Positions 44,029 through 52,688 of a stretch of 64,000 nt of DNA are shown here, piece by piece. The notes under the pieces are model-generated. The model was not told the origin of the DNA. It saw only the letters and a program-made list of their open reading frames with translations, and did not search any database. Each line of letters begins with the position of its first letter. Positions within the stretch are counted from its first letter, which is position 1. The DNA is from Tractidigestivibacter sp050946515 (GTDB lineage: Bacteria > Actinomycetota > Coriobacteriia > Coriobacteriales > Atopobiaceae). The stretch spans positions 62,001 to 126,000 of the forward strand of contig NZ_JBMNUX010000003.1 of assembly GCF_050946515.1 (NCBI RefSeq), written 5' to 3'. Position numbers and translations under genes: made by a program.

Positions 44029-45402
44029 TTACTCGGCGTCCATCTCGTCCGTGTGGCCGAACATGGCGGTGAGGACGAGCGAGCCGACGAAGGAGATCAG
44101 AGCGGCGAGGATGAAGCCGACGAAGCCGGAGCCCATGAACAGGGGCAGCGAGAGGATGCCGACCGGGCCGCCGACGATGCCCGTGGCGCCGAGCGCTCCG
44201 CCAACCGCGCCGCCGACGGTGGCGCAGGCGACTGCGATGTAGAAGGGCTTCTTGAAGCGGAGGTTGCAGCCGTAGACCGCGGGCTCGGTGATCGAGAAGA
44301 GCGCGGTGATGCCTGCGGAGACGGCGGTCTCCTTCACGTCGGCGTTCTTAGCGCGCATAGCAACGCCGAGGGCGGCGCCAGCCTGCGCGAAGTTGGACTG
44401 GCCGGAGATTGCGAACAGCGAGTCGGTGCCGAATGCCGCGTAGTTCATCTGCATGACGGGCACGAGGCTCCAGTGCAGGCCAACCACGACGAGGACCTGC
44501 CAGAGGCCGCCGACGATGGCGCCGCAGACGACGGGGGAGAGGTTGTACAGAGCGGCGTAGCCAGCGGAGATGCCGTCCTGCAGCAGGCTCATGACAGGGC
44601 CGATGACCAAGAACATTGCGACGCCTGCGACGATCATGGTGAGCATGGGCGTAAAGATGTTCTTGACATAAGGGTGCAGGTGCTTGTTGAGCCAGCGCTC
44701 GATGATGCCCGCGAACCAGATTGTCGGGATGATGGGGATGACCGTCGAGCCGTAGCCCTGCCCGGGACCGGTGATGGGGATGCCGAAGAAGGTGTAGCTG
44801 CCGTCGATGAAGGTTGCCGTTGCCATGCAGATGCCGAGCGCGATGGCGACTGCCTCGTTGCACTTGAACTTGCGCGCGGAGGTGACGGCCAGGGCGACGC
44901 ACATGTACGAGAAGATCGCGTCGGCGATGGCGTAGAGCATCACGTACTCGCCGCTCTCGGAGCTCATGCCGAAGAAGGTGGTGCAGATCATGAGCAGCGC
45001 CTTGATCATGCCGCCGCCGATGAGGGCCGGGAGCACCGGGAGAATGACGCTGGTGATTAGGTCGATGAGCTTCTCGAGCAGGCCGTTCTTCTTGCCGTCC
45101 TCCTCGTTGGTGTCTGCCGCGGCGGTCTCTGCGTCGTCGACCGACCCGCCGAGCGTGACGCCCATGGCTCCGATGGCGTCGTAGACGTCTCCTACGGTGT
45201 TGCCGATTACCACCTGGGTCTGGCCGCCCTTGCGAACGGTGGTGATGACGCCCTTCACCTTGTTGATGTCCTCGACCGGAGCCTTGGCATCGTCCTTCAG
45301 CTTGAAGCGCAGGCGCGTTGCGCAGTGGCTAAGGGAGACGATGTTCTCCTTGCCTCCTACCGCTTGGACGATGTTTGACGCCATCTCGTCGTACTTTCCC
45401 AT
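44029..45402 (-). CDS. PTS beta-glucoside-type transporter EIIBC
   Basis: 457 aa. EIIB domain (1-80) with phospho-Cys in SLSHCATRLRFKL; a charged linker; EIIC membrane domain (~110-455) with ITSVILPVLPALIGGGMIKA and SITEPAVYGCNLRFKKPF. No EIIA domain, so phosphate must come from an EIIA encoded elsewhere. ATG 45402 with AGAAGGGG upstream is used; the frame runs on to 45420. A GC hairpin (GCGGGGA at 43983, TCCCCGC at 44002) follows its stop and may protect this mRNA segment. First gene of the operon, divergent from a LacI regulator. Confidence 0.93.
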   Translation of the reverse strand: MGKYDEMASNIVQAVGGKENIVSLSHCATRLRFKLKDDAKAPVEDINKVKGVITTVRKGGQTQVVIGNTVGDVYDAIGAMGVTLGGSVDDAETAAADTNEEDGKKNGLLEKLIDLITSVILPVLPALIGGGMIKALLMICTTFFGMSSESGEYVMLYAIADAIFSYMCVALAVTSARKFKCNEAVAIALGICMATATFIDGSYTFFGIPITGPGQGYGSTVIPIIPTIWFAGIIERWLNKHLHPYVKNIFTPMLTMIVAGVAMFLVIGPVMSLLQDGISAGYAALYNLSPVVCGAIVGGLWQVLVVVGLHWSLVPVMQMNYAAFGTDSLFAISGQSNFAQAGAALGVAMRAKNADVKETAVSAGITALFSITEPAVYGCNLRFKKPFYIAVACATVGGAVGGALGATGIVGGPVGILSLPLFMGSGFVGFILAALISFVGSLVLTAMFGHTDEMDAE

Positions 45403-45431
45403 GCTGTCCCCTTCTCTCATTGCTGCCCTGA

Positions 45432-45583
45432 CGATTAATCGATTAAGCTACGGAAAGATGAAAAGCTGCCTGTGAAGATGCCTTAATTGCCATCCGTTTG
45501 ATTAATCGATTACGCAATTCCGTATACTACACTGGTCCACGAGATTTGCAAGTGTTTTTGGAAAAAACGCTTTATCGATTAAG
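45432..45583. promoter_or_regulatory. Three operator copies (TTAATCGATTAA type) between PTS and lacI
   Basis: Near-palindromic 12-mers: TTAATCGATTAA (45435-45446, perfect), TTAATCGATTAC (45502-45513), TTTATCGATTAA (45571-45582); a weaker GTTAATCGCTGTTAAGC at 45624. A promoter toward lacI is visible as TTGATT (45498) and TATACT (45523-45528). The second operator overlaps the -35. Centre spacings of about 67 and 69 bp would allow looping. Strong evidence for autoregulation and operon control by the adjacent LacI protein. Confidence 0.8.
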
Positions 45584-45654
45584 CAAACAACCGCGAACGG
45601 TATCTGTTAAGCTGTGGATGGTTGGTTAATCGCTGTTAAGCAGAGGAGAGAACA

Positions 45655-46683
45655 GTGGGGAAGCGCTCCGTTACCATCTATGACATCGCGAAGCTTGCGG
45701 GCGTGAGCGCCGCGACCGTGTCGAACGTCCTCAATGGGAAGGGTCGCGTGTCGGAGCGCACCCGCAAGCTCGTGCAGGACATCGCAGACGAGCAAGGCTA
45801 CGTTACCAACTCCTCTGCCAAGAGCTTGCGCGAGGCCCGAACTCGCACGGTGGGCGTCGTGACGCCAGACGTGAGCAACGACTTCTTCTCGTCAATCGTC
45901 CAGGGAATCGAGACGCTGCTTTCTGCAAAGGGCTACATGACCTTCATCTGCGACACGGCAAACGACTTGGAGCGCGAGGCGGGGTGCGTCCACAACCTGG
46001 TCGAGAAGCAAGTCGACGGCATCGTGTTCGTCGGCGGCGACAGCCCGCGCTGGTCGAAGGACGTTCCCGAGACCATTCCGTGCGCCTACGTCGACCGTCA
46101 GCTGCCTGAACCCCTGGATGGGGCGACGATCGTCGACAGCGATGCTCGCCAGATAACTTACGAATGCACCTGCCTGCTGAAGGAACGCGGCTGCGAGCGC
46201 ATCGCGTACCTGTGCGTGGCGGCCGGGGGGACTGCCTACATCAAAGACGTGCGCTACAAGGGTTTTTGCGACGCCCTGCGCGACTGTGGAATCAGGCTCG
46301 ACAAGAACCTGGTGCTGGCTGGTCCTCACGAGCAAAGCTCGCTTGTGGAGTCCCGCGAGCTGGTGGGTCGCTGCCTGGACGATGGCTTCGACTTCGATGG
46401 GATCGTTGCGATAGGAGACCGCCTTGCGCTCGGCGCCTTGGGCGTGCTGAAGGAGCATGGCGTGGCGGTGGGGAAGGACGTCCTGCTCATCGGGCAGGAC
46501 AACTCGCTCTACTCGCGCATCACCACGCCGGCGATATCGACGGTGGAGCGTCACACGGACCAGATGGCCAGGGCGGCCGTCGAATCGCTGCTGGAGATGG
46601 TGGAGGGCGACTCGCATGGCGGAAACGTCGTCGAGGTCCCGCACGAGATCGTCGAGCGCGCCACCACCCTCGGGCGCGCCTAG
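45655..46683 (+). CDS. LacI-family regulator of the PTS/GH1 cassette
   Basis: 342 aa. HTH and hinge TIYDIAKLAGVSAATVSNVLNG at residues 5-26, effector domain with GVVTPDVSNDFFSSIVQGIE and AIGDRLALGALGVLKEHG. GTG start after AGAGGAGAGA. Divergent from the PTS-rpe-rpiB-GH1 operon with repeated operators between, so almost certainly its repressor. Followed by a family B repeat array. Confidence 0.9.
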   Translation: MGKRSVTIYDIAKLAGVSAATVSNVLNGKGRVSERTRKLVQDIADEQGYVTNSSAKSLREARTRTVGVVTPDVSNDFFSSIVQGIETLLSAKGYMTFICDTANDLEREAGCVHNLVEKQVDGIVFVGGDSPRWSKDVPETIPCAYVDRQLPEPLDGATIVDSDARQITYECTCLLKERGCERIAYLCVAAGGTAYIKDVRYKGFCDALRDCGIRLDKNLVLAGPHEQSSLVESRELVGRCLDDGFDFDGIVAIGDRLALGALGVLKEHGVAVGKDVLLIGQDNSLYSRITTPAISTVERHTDQMARAAVESLLEMVEGDSHGGNVVEVPHEIVERATTLGRA

Positions 46684-46743
46684 CCTGGCTCCGGTGCCGG
46701 CGACGTGCTTGGCGTCGGCGGCGATGGCGTGCCCTTCTCGCAC

Positions 46744-47054
46744 ACCTCCACGAACCGCAGCAAATGGCCCTCCGGACGGGGCTGAATGCCACGGAACGTG
46801 GAGGTTTACGCGGCAGCATGACAACACCGCCACGAACCGTATCGTTTGGCGCTCCAGGTGGGCTCAAACACGACGGTTCGTGGAGGTGTGCGGCAGCGTG
46901 TGACAACACCGCCACGGACCGTAGCAAATGGCGCTCCAGGTGGGCTCAAACACTACGGAACGTGGAGGTGTGCGGCAGCGTGTGACAACACCGCCACGGA
47001 CCGTATCGTTTGGCGCTCCGGACGGGGCTGAATGCTACGGAACGTGGAGGTGTA
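46744..47054 (+). repeat. Family B hairpin array, locus 4 (four units, 82-bp period)
   Basis: Units begin at 46744, 46826, 46908 and 46990, each exactly 82 bp apart. Left arms ACC(T/G)CCACG(A/G)ACCGT; right arms ACGG(A/T)(A/T)CGTGGAGGT. Central parts alternate between two versions (CTCCAGGTGGGCTCAAACAC and CTCCGGACGGGGCTGAATGC), and left-arm ends alternate AGCAAATGG / ATCGTTTGG. Lies between lacI and a 2-hydroxyacid dehydrogenase gene on the same strand. Confidence 0.9.
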
Positions 47055-47115
47055 GGAGAAGTGGGATACCATGGTGTGGCGGTGGCGCAGGTCGGCGGCG
47101 AGAAGGGAGACGCTC

Positions 47116-48045
47116 ATGAGGATCGTGGTGCTCACGCCCGTGACGGAGGAGCAGCGCTCACGTCTTGAGGCGGCGGCCCCGGACGCGGCCTTCGTCTTCT
47201 CGAGCCATGCGGGCGTGACGGCCGACGAGCTCGCAGAAGCGGAGATCGTGGTGGGAAACGTTGCCCCCGCGCGCTTGCGCGAGGCTCCCAAGCTGCGCTT
47301 CCTTCAGCTAGATTCGGCTGGCTTTGATAGCTACGCAAAGGCTCCGTTGCCAGACGGCCTCGTGATGGCGAACGCCTCGGGCTGCTATGGCCCGGCGGTC
47401 TCCGAGCACATGCTCGCCATGCTCCTTGGCATGATGAAGCGCCTGCCCGCCTATCGCGACGACCAGCGCGCCCATGTGTGGCGCTGGGAGGGCCATGCCC
47501 GTACGCTCGACGGCGCAAACGTGCTGGTGCTGGGGGCGGGCGACATCGGGACGCACTTTGCCAGGCTCGTGGTGGCGCTGGGCGCTCACGTGGCGGGCTG
47601 CCGTCGCCATGCCGAGAGGAACGACCCTCCCTTTGAGCGCATGCTCTCCCTGGACGAGGTCCGCTCGCATCTGGGGGAGTTCGACGTCGTCGCCTCGGCG
47701 CTCCCGAGCACGCCCGAGACCCGCGGGCTTGCGGACGACGCCTTCTTCTCATCCATGCGCGAGGGGTCATTTTTCGTGAACGCCGGCCGCGGCGACCTCG
47801 TTGACCAGGACGCCCTGGTATGTGCCCTGACGAGCGGCCATCTTGCGGGCGCGGCGCTTGACGTCTGCGTCCCCGAGCCGCTGCCCGTGGACGACCCGCT
47901 CTGGGATACGCCGAACCTGCTTCTTACGCCCCATCAGGCGGGGCGCTTCAACGTTCCGGCGACGCTCGACAAAATCATCGCCCTGTCCGCCAAAAACATC
48001 GAACGCTTTCTGCGAGGAGAAGATCCCATCAACCGCTTCCATTAG
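47116..48045 (+). CDS. D-isomer-specific 2-hydroxyacid dehydrogenase
   Basis: 309 aa NAD(P)-dependent dehydrogenase. Rossmann motif VLVLGAGDIGTHFARLVVALG, substrate/active residues in SALPSTPETRGL, FFVNAGRGDLVDQDAL, LDVCVPEPLPVDDPLWDTPN and catalytic His in LLTPHQAGRF. Interconverts a 2-keto acid and D-2-hydroxy acid; exact substrate unknown. ATG 47116 with AAGGGAG upstream; the frame opens at 47071 without RBS. Followed 21 nt later by an ArsC-like gene. Confidence 0.92.
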   Translation: MRIVVLTPVTEEQRSRLEAAAPDAAFVFSSHAGVTADELAEAEIVVGNVAPARLREAPKLRFLQLDSAGFDSYAKAPLPDGLVMANASGCYGPAVSEHMLAMLLGMMKRLPAYRDDQRAHVWRWEGHARTLDGANVLVLGAGDIGTHFARLVVALGAHVAGCRRHAERNDPPFERMLSLDEVRSHLGEFDVVASALPSTPETRGLADDAFFSSMREGSFFVNAGRGDLVDQDALVCALTSGHLAGAALDVCVPEPLPVDDPLWDTPNLLLTPHQAGRFNVPATLDKIIALSAKNIERFLRGEDPINRFH

Positions 48046-48066
48046 CCTTTTCGCAAAGGAGACACC

Positions 48067-48444
48067 ATGCCTGAGCTGCTCTTTGTTTGGTACCCCAAGT
48101 GCTCGACCTGCAAGCGCGCCGCCAAGTGGCTCGACGAGCATGGCATTGCGCACACCGACCGCCACATCGTGGATGAATGCCCTACGGTCTTTGAGCTTGC
48201 CGCGTGGCAGGAGCGCTCCGGCCTTCCCGTCCGGCGCTTCTTCAACACAAGCGGTCAGCTCTACCGCCAGATGGGGCTCAAGGCTCGCCTGGACGCAGGG
48301 CTGCCAGACGAAGAGGCGTTTGACCTCCTCGCCTCAAATGGCATGCTGATCAAGCGGCCGCTGCTGGTGGGCCCCGACTTTGTGCTCGTGGGATTTCGCG
48401 AGGCAGAATGGGAGAAGCGCCTGCTGGGTCAGGCGAGCGAGTAG
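48067..48444 (+). CDS. ArsC/Spx-family thioredoxin-fold protein
   Basis: 125 aa. N-terminal CxxC in YPKCSTCKRAAKWLDEHG, C-terminal block NGMLIKRPLLVG typical of the ArsC/Spx/YffB family. YffB-like members are of unclear function; Spx members bind RNA polymerase. Without the Spx-specific Gly and Arg context visible, reductase-like YffB is favoured. AAAGGAGACACC precedes the ATG. Probably co-transcribed with the dehydrogenase gene upstream and the tetR downstream (18 nt). Confidence 0.85.
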   Translation: MPELLFVWYPKCSTCKRAAKWLDEHGIAHTDRHIVDECPTVFELAAWQERSGLPVRRFFNTSGQLYRQMGLKARLDAGLPDEEAFDLLASNGMLIKRPLLVGPDFVLVGFREAEWEKRLLGQASE

Positions 48445-48462
48445 GGGGAAGGGCTGGTAGCG

Positions 48463-49035
48463 ATGCCCAAAAGGGGCTCTGCGGAGGATACCAAGAAGCA
48501 GATCCAAGACGCGCTCATCTCGCTCTACCTTGAGTCGCGAGACATGGAGCAAATCTCGGTCTCGGCGCTCTCGAAGCGGGCTGGCGTTGCCAGGACCACC
48601 TTCTATGCGTATTATGACGACGCCTACGACGTGATGCAGGACGTGCAGGACACCTTGATGGCGGGCCTCGAGGAGATTGACCAGCGCTCCGACAAGATAA
48701 ACATTGGAGCCAAGGACTACAGCTTCTCGACCTTTGGGGCTGTGGACACGCTGCGCTTCCTTGCCGACAACCGCGACGCCTTCGTAGCGCTTCTGTGCGA
48801 TGGGGGAGAGCCCACCTTCGTGCACAAGGTGAAGACTCACATCAAGAATCACCTCTTGGAGATGCTCAAGAGGACCAACGCGGACGTTGATCAGCCAGAC
48901 ATCGTGGCGGAGTTCGTGGGGACGGCCATGCTCAGCACCAACTGCTATTGGCTCAAGAACAGGCCCGACCTGAGCCCCGAAGAGGCCTCGTCAATCATCC
49001 TGAAGCTCGTCGACGCCTGCCTGCCCACGCAGTAG
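48463..49035 (+). CDS. TetR/AcrR-family regulator
   Basis: 190 aa. HTH region VSALSKRAGVARTTFYAYYD (about residues 29-49), C-terminal TetR_C-type helix bundle. ATG 48463 with GGGGGAAGGG upstream. Ends at a strong terminator before buk. Could control the dehydrogenase/ArsC pair or the buk-ptb block; no operator recognised. Confidence 0.85.
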   Translation: MPKRGSAEDTKKQIQDALISLYLESRDMEQISVSALSKRAGVARTTFYAYYDDAYDVMQDVQDTLMAGLEEIDQRSDKINIGAKDYSFSTFGAVDTLRFLADNRDAFVALLCDGGEPTFVHKVKTHIKNHLLEMLKRTNADVDQPDIVAEFVGTAMLSTNCYWLKNRPDLSPEEASSIILKLVDACLPTQ

Positions 49036-49136
49036 GCTTCTCCGTCGGTCGGCGAGCCCTGCCCGGCCGGCGAGCCCCGCCCGGTCGGCAAGTGGCAAGG
49101 CCCCCGCCCGCCAGCGGGGTGCACGTCAGATTCCGC

Positions 49137-49177
49137 GCCGCCCTGTAGTTCAAGCGCTACAGGGCGGCTTTTTCTTT
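49137..49177 (+). terminator. Strong rho-independent terminator before buk
   Basis: GCCGCCCTGTAG (49137-49148) pairs perfectly with CTACAGGGCGGC (49157-49168), followed by TTTTTCTTT. Just upstream (49044-49090) are three imperfect 18-bp copies of a CGGCGAGCCCCGCCC-type block. Confidence 0.95.
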
Positions 49178-49297
49178 GTAGCGTATGAGCTCATCAAAAC
49201 ACCCCTTCTGAACTGGGAAAACTTCTATATCGCCCATAAATTATTAGCCGTCAGGACAAGGCGCGGGCAAGCGCGCCACAAAACGATTGGCTAAGAA

Positions 49298-50410
49298 ATG
49301 GGCAACGATAGCAGGAACTTTCGGGTGCTGACGATCAACCCCGGATCCACCTCGACGAAGGTGGCGCTCTTTGAGGGCGAGAAGGTCCTCATGCAAGAGA
49401 CCATCGAGCACCCCGCCGAGGAGCTCGCGCGCTTTGACAAGATCACCGACCAGCTCGACTATCGCAAGCAGGCGATCCTCGACGCCCTGTCGCGCGCCGG
49501 CCAGACGCTGGAGGGCGTGGACGCCTTCTCAGCAAGAAGCGGCGGCATCACCAGCTTGGAGTTTGGCGCCTACGAGATAAACGACATCATGGTCCGCGAC
49601 CTCACGAGCGGCGAGTACGTGCAGCATCCTGCGAGCCTGGCGGCGCTTATCGCCCTTGAGCTGCAAAAGGACTATGGCGGCACGGCGCTGGTGGTCTCGG
49701 ACCCCACGACCGACGAGTTTGACGAGGTCGCGCGCTACACCGGCATCAAGGGCATCTATCGCCACTGCTACGCGCATGCCATGAACCAGAAGGAGGTCGG
49801 CCGCCGCTACGCCGCCTCGCAGGGCACGCGCTACGAGGACATGGACCTCGTGATTTGCCATATTGGCGGTGGGGTCTCCGTCTCGGCGCACCGCAAGGGC
49901 CGCCTGATCGAGACCAACGACATTGCAAGCGGCGACGGGCCCATGGCTCCCACCCGCTCGGGCGCCCTTCCCGTGAAGGACGTCATCGACCTGTGCTTCT
50001 CGGGCGCCTACACCCAGGACGAGATGGACAAGATGGTCCTGAAGGAAGGCGGCTTCATCAGCCATCTGGGCACCTCCGACACGCGCGAGGTGCGTGAGCG
50101 CGCCGACGCGGGCGACAAGTACGCTGCCCTCATCTACGACGTCTTCTGCTACCAGGTTGGCAAGGCCATCGGAAGCGCCGCGGCGGCGCTTCGAAAGAAG
50201 CCCGACGCCATTTTGCTGACGGGCGGCATCGCCCATGACCAGTACCTCGTTGACTACCTCCGCGACATGTGCGGATGGATTGCCCCCATCTCTGTGTATG
50301 CCGGCGAGTTCGAGCAGGAGGCCCTTGCCCATGTGGCGATGGACGTCCTCTCAGGCGCCGAGAAGCTGCGTGTCTATGACGGCGAGCCCGTCTGGAAGGA
50401 GAGGTGGTAG
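49298..50410 (+). CDS. buk: Butyrate kinase (acetokinase family)
   Basis: Makes ATP from butyryl-phosphate (or another short acyl phosphate). 370 aa, usual Buk size. Motifs: LTINPGSTSTKVALFE (phosphate loop), ARSGGITSLEFGAYEI, VICHIGGGVSVSAHRKGRL, DTREVRERADAGDKYA and ILLTGGIAHDQYLVDYL. Followed 2 nt later by ptb. The buk-ptb order is the reverse of the common ptb-buk order in clostridia. Confidence 0.95.
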   Translation: MGNDSRNFRVLTINPGSTSTKVALFEGEKVLMQETIEHPAEELARFDKITDQLDYRKQAILDALSRAGQTLEGVDAFSARSGGITSLEFGAYEINDIMVRDLTSGEYVQHPASLAALIALELQKDYGGTALVVSDPTTDEFDEVARYTGIKGIYRHCYAHAMNQKEVGRRYAASQGTRYEDMDLVICHIGGGVSVSAHRKGRLIETNDIASGDGPMAPTRSGALPVKDVIDLCFSGAYTQDEMDKMVLKEGGFISHLGTSDTREVRERADAGDKYAALIYDVFCYQVGKAIGSAAAALRKKPDAILLTGGIAHDQYLVDYLRDMCGWIAPISVYAGEFEQEALAHVAMDVLSGAEKLRVYDGEPVWKERW

Positions 50411-50412
50411 CA

Positions 50413-51330
50413 GTGAGCGTTACGAGCTTGGAGGAGCTTCGGGAGAGAGCCTCCTCGTCTGATGTGCGTCCGCGCGTGGCGGTGGCGGCCGCTCACGAAG
50501 AGCATGTGATGGGCGCCATCACGAAGGCGGTCTCTGCAGGGATGGTCGAGGTCACGCTGGTGGGTCGCGGCGACAAGATCCGCGCCCTTCTCGCCAAGCT
50601 GGGCGCAGACCCGAAGCGCTACCAGATCGTGGAGCGCGAAAGCGACGTGGAGTGCGTCGAGGCCGCCGTGGCGCTGGTGCGCTCGGGCGAGGCTGACGTC
50701 CTGATGAAGGGCATCGTGGAGACCCGCGACTTCATGCGCGGCGTCGTGAACCGCGAGAAGGGCCTGCGCACCGGAAGGCTGCTCTCCACCATCGGCATCT
50801 TCGAGGTGCCGGGCTATCCGAAGCTGCTCTCGGTGAGCGACGTGGCCATCACCCCGCAGCCCGACCTTGCGGGCAAGCGCCAAATCGTCGAGGAGTGCGT
50901 GGAGTGCCTGCACGCACTGGGCATCGAGAAGCCGCTGGTGGGGATGCTTTCCGCGGCCGAGCAGGTGAATCCCAAGGTGCTGGGCTCGGAGGACGCGGCA
51001 AAGATCGCGCAGATGCAGCGCGATGGCGAGATTGGCGGCTGCGTGGTGGAAGGGCCCATCTCGTTCGATTTGGCCACAAGCCCCGAGGCGGCGCGCATCA
51101 AGCACTACGAGAGCCCCGTGGCAGGGCAGGCGGACCTGATTGTGGTGCCGGACCTCGTGAGCGGCAACGTGCTGGCCAAGTCTCTCATGGGCTTCGGCGG
51201 CGCCACGGTGGCCGGTCTGGTGCTGGGCGCATCCGCGCCCATCGTGCTCACCTCTCGCTCTGCTGGCGTGGAGGACAAGCTCAACTCAATTGCCCTGGCG
51301 GCGCTCTTCGCCAGGGCTCAGGCCAAATAG
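50413..51330 (+). CDS. ptb: Phosphate butyryltransferase
   Basis: 305 aa. Converts an acyl-CoA (butyryl-CoA typically) to acyl-phosphate for Buk. Family motifs: VAVAAAHEEHVMGAITKAV, DVLMKGIVETRDFMRGV, LRTGRLLSTIGIFEVPGY, SAAEQVNPKVLGSEDAAKI and GFGGATVAGLVLGASAPIVL. GTG 50413 with GGAGAGGTGG upstream is preferred to GTG 50404, which overlaps the buk stop. Transcribed with the thiolase gene 36 nt downstream. Confidence 0.95.
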   Translation: MSVTSLEELRERASSSDVRPRVAVAAAHEEHVMGAITKAVSAGMVEVTLVGRGDKIRALLAKLGADPKRYQIVERESDVECVEAAVALVRSGEADVLMKGIVETRDFMRGVVNREKGLRTGRLLSTIGIFEVPGYPKLLSVSDVAITPQPDLAGKRQIVEECVECLHALGIEKPLVGMLSAAEQVNPKVLGSEDAAKIAQMQRDGEIGGCVVEGPISFDLATSPEAARIKHYESPVAGQADLIVVPDLVSGNVLAKSLMGFGGATVAGLVLGASAPIVLTSRSAGVEDKLNSIALAALFARAQAK

Positions 51331-51366
51331 CACAGGGGTAACCATCTAGGAGAAAGGAAGCACGGG

Positions 51367-52668
51367 ATGGCAATCAAGAAGTGGCAGAACGACGTGGCCC
51401 TTATCGGCGGCGGCTACACCAAGCACGGCTTTCTGCAGTCGACGCCGGAGCTCAAGGGCAAGACGTTCCGCGAGCTGGCAATGTGGGCGACGCAGGAGGC
51501 ATGCGAGTCTGCTGGGCTGACCATGGGCGACGTGGACGCGATGGTCGTCTCCAACACCACGGGCAACAACATGAAGGCGGGCATCTCGCTTGCCAACACG
51601 CTCTCCGACTACCTGGGCATGGGCGGCAAGCCCGTCATCCGCGCCGAGGAGGCCTGCGCGGGCGGCCCCGGCTCAGTTCGCCTGGCAGCAGAGATGGTGG
51701 CCTCTGGCGAATGCGACGTGGTTGCGGTCACCGGCGTGATGACCCCGTCCATCCAGGGCACCGACGACCTCAACCCCATCGGCGTGCAGGACGCCGACAC
51801 CAAGTGGTTCATGAAGACCAACTATGGCGGCTTTGACTACGCCTATGTGAACACCCAGGGCGGCATCTGGTCCGCCCAGGAGACGTGGTGGTCCATCTAC
51901 GACTACTGCCTGAAGTACGACGTGCCGCTGGACACCTTCGTCAAGGTCATGGACCAGCACATGTTCAACATGCGCGACCATGCGCAGCTCAATCCCAAGG
52001 CGCTGCGCTACGGCTACACCTTCGAGCAGGAGGCGGCAGACCACGGATTCGACAACGTGATGGACTACGTCAACTCCTCGCCCTGGCAGCCCTACCCTCG
52101 CCGCAAGATGCACGCCTGGGTTGAGTGCGACGCCGCTGCCTGCGTCATCGTGTGCCGCGCCGAGGACGTGAGCAAGTACAGCAAGTACCCCGACAAGGCC
52201 GTGCGCATCGGCGGCATCGGCCACTGCACCAACGGCTTTGGCTTTGGCAAGACTGGCTACTACGGAACCAAGCGCCTCGTGGGCTTCGACAACGCCTTCA
52301 AGATCGCCTACGAGATGAGCGACCTCGACCCCAAGGACATCGGATACATGAGCATGCACGACGACTTTGGCGAGGAGGCAGTGACCTTCTCCGAGCGAGC
52401 CGGCTTCATACCCGAGGGACAGGCGTGGAAGTACGTGCTGGAGGGCCGCACCCGCTACGACGGCGACAAGCCGATCAACACCCACGGCGGCATGCTCTCT
52501 GGAGGAAACGCCAACGACGCCACCGGAATCGCCGAGATCGTCGAGTGCATGCTCCAAATGCGCGGCGAGGCAGGAGCGCGCCAAGTCAAGAAGATCCCCG
52601 AGGCCTGCGTCAGCATCACCATGGGCTCTGGCCACAACTTTGCCGTCACCGTCCTGCAGCAGTTCTAG
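51367..52668 (+). CDS. SCP-x/PhlC-like thiolase family protein
   Basis: 433 aa thiolase fold. Nucleophilic Cys in EEACAGGPGSVRLAAEMVAS (about residue 99); C-terminal NTHGGMLSGGNANDATGIAE and MGSGHNF-type block hold the catalytic His/acid residues. Belongs to the thiolase group that works with a separate DUF35 subunit, as in archaeal acetoacetyl-CoA thiolases and the PhlACB acyltransferase. Likely forms or splits a beta-ketoacyl-CoA whose product goes to Ptb-Buk. No hydroxyacyl-CoA dehydrogenase, crotonase or butyryl-CoA dehydrogenase gene is nearby. Confidence 0.87.
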   Translation: MAIKKWQNDVALIGGGYTKHGFLQSTPELKGKTFRELAMWATQEACESAGLTMGDVDAMVVSNTTGNNMKAGISLANTLSDYLGMGGKPVIRAEEACAGGPGSVRLAAEMVASGECDVVAVTGVMTPSIQGTDDLNPIGVQDADTKWFMKTNYGGFDYAYVNTQGGIWSAQETWWSIYDYCLKYDVPLDTFVKVMDQHMFNMRDHAQLNPKALRYGYTFEQEAADHGFDNVMDYVNSSPWQPYPRRKMHAWVECDAAACVIVCRAEDVSKYSKYPDKAVRIGGIGHCTNGFGFGKTGYYGTKRLVGFDNAFKIAYEMSDLDPKDIGYMSMHDDFGEEAVTFSERAGFIPEGQAWKYVLEGRTRYDGDKPINTHGGMLSGGNANDATGIAEIVECMLQMRGEAGARQVKKIPEACVSITMGSGHNFAVTVLQQF

Positions 52669-52688
52669 CTTCCCGAGGAGGAAATCCG

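Noticed and set aside
44029..45402. PTS EIIBC as a degraded EIIABC gene
   Set aside because: The C-terminus ends cleanly in a hydrophilic tail with no EIIA remnant downstream; two-domain EIIBC proteins are a normal form.
46744..47054. Family B arrays as CRISPR arrays
   Set aside because: Each unit is itself an inverted repeat and the intervening sequence is repeated rather than unique.
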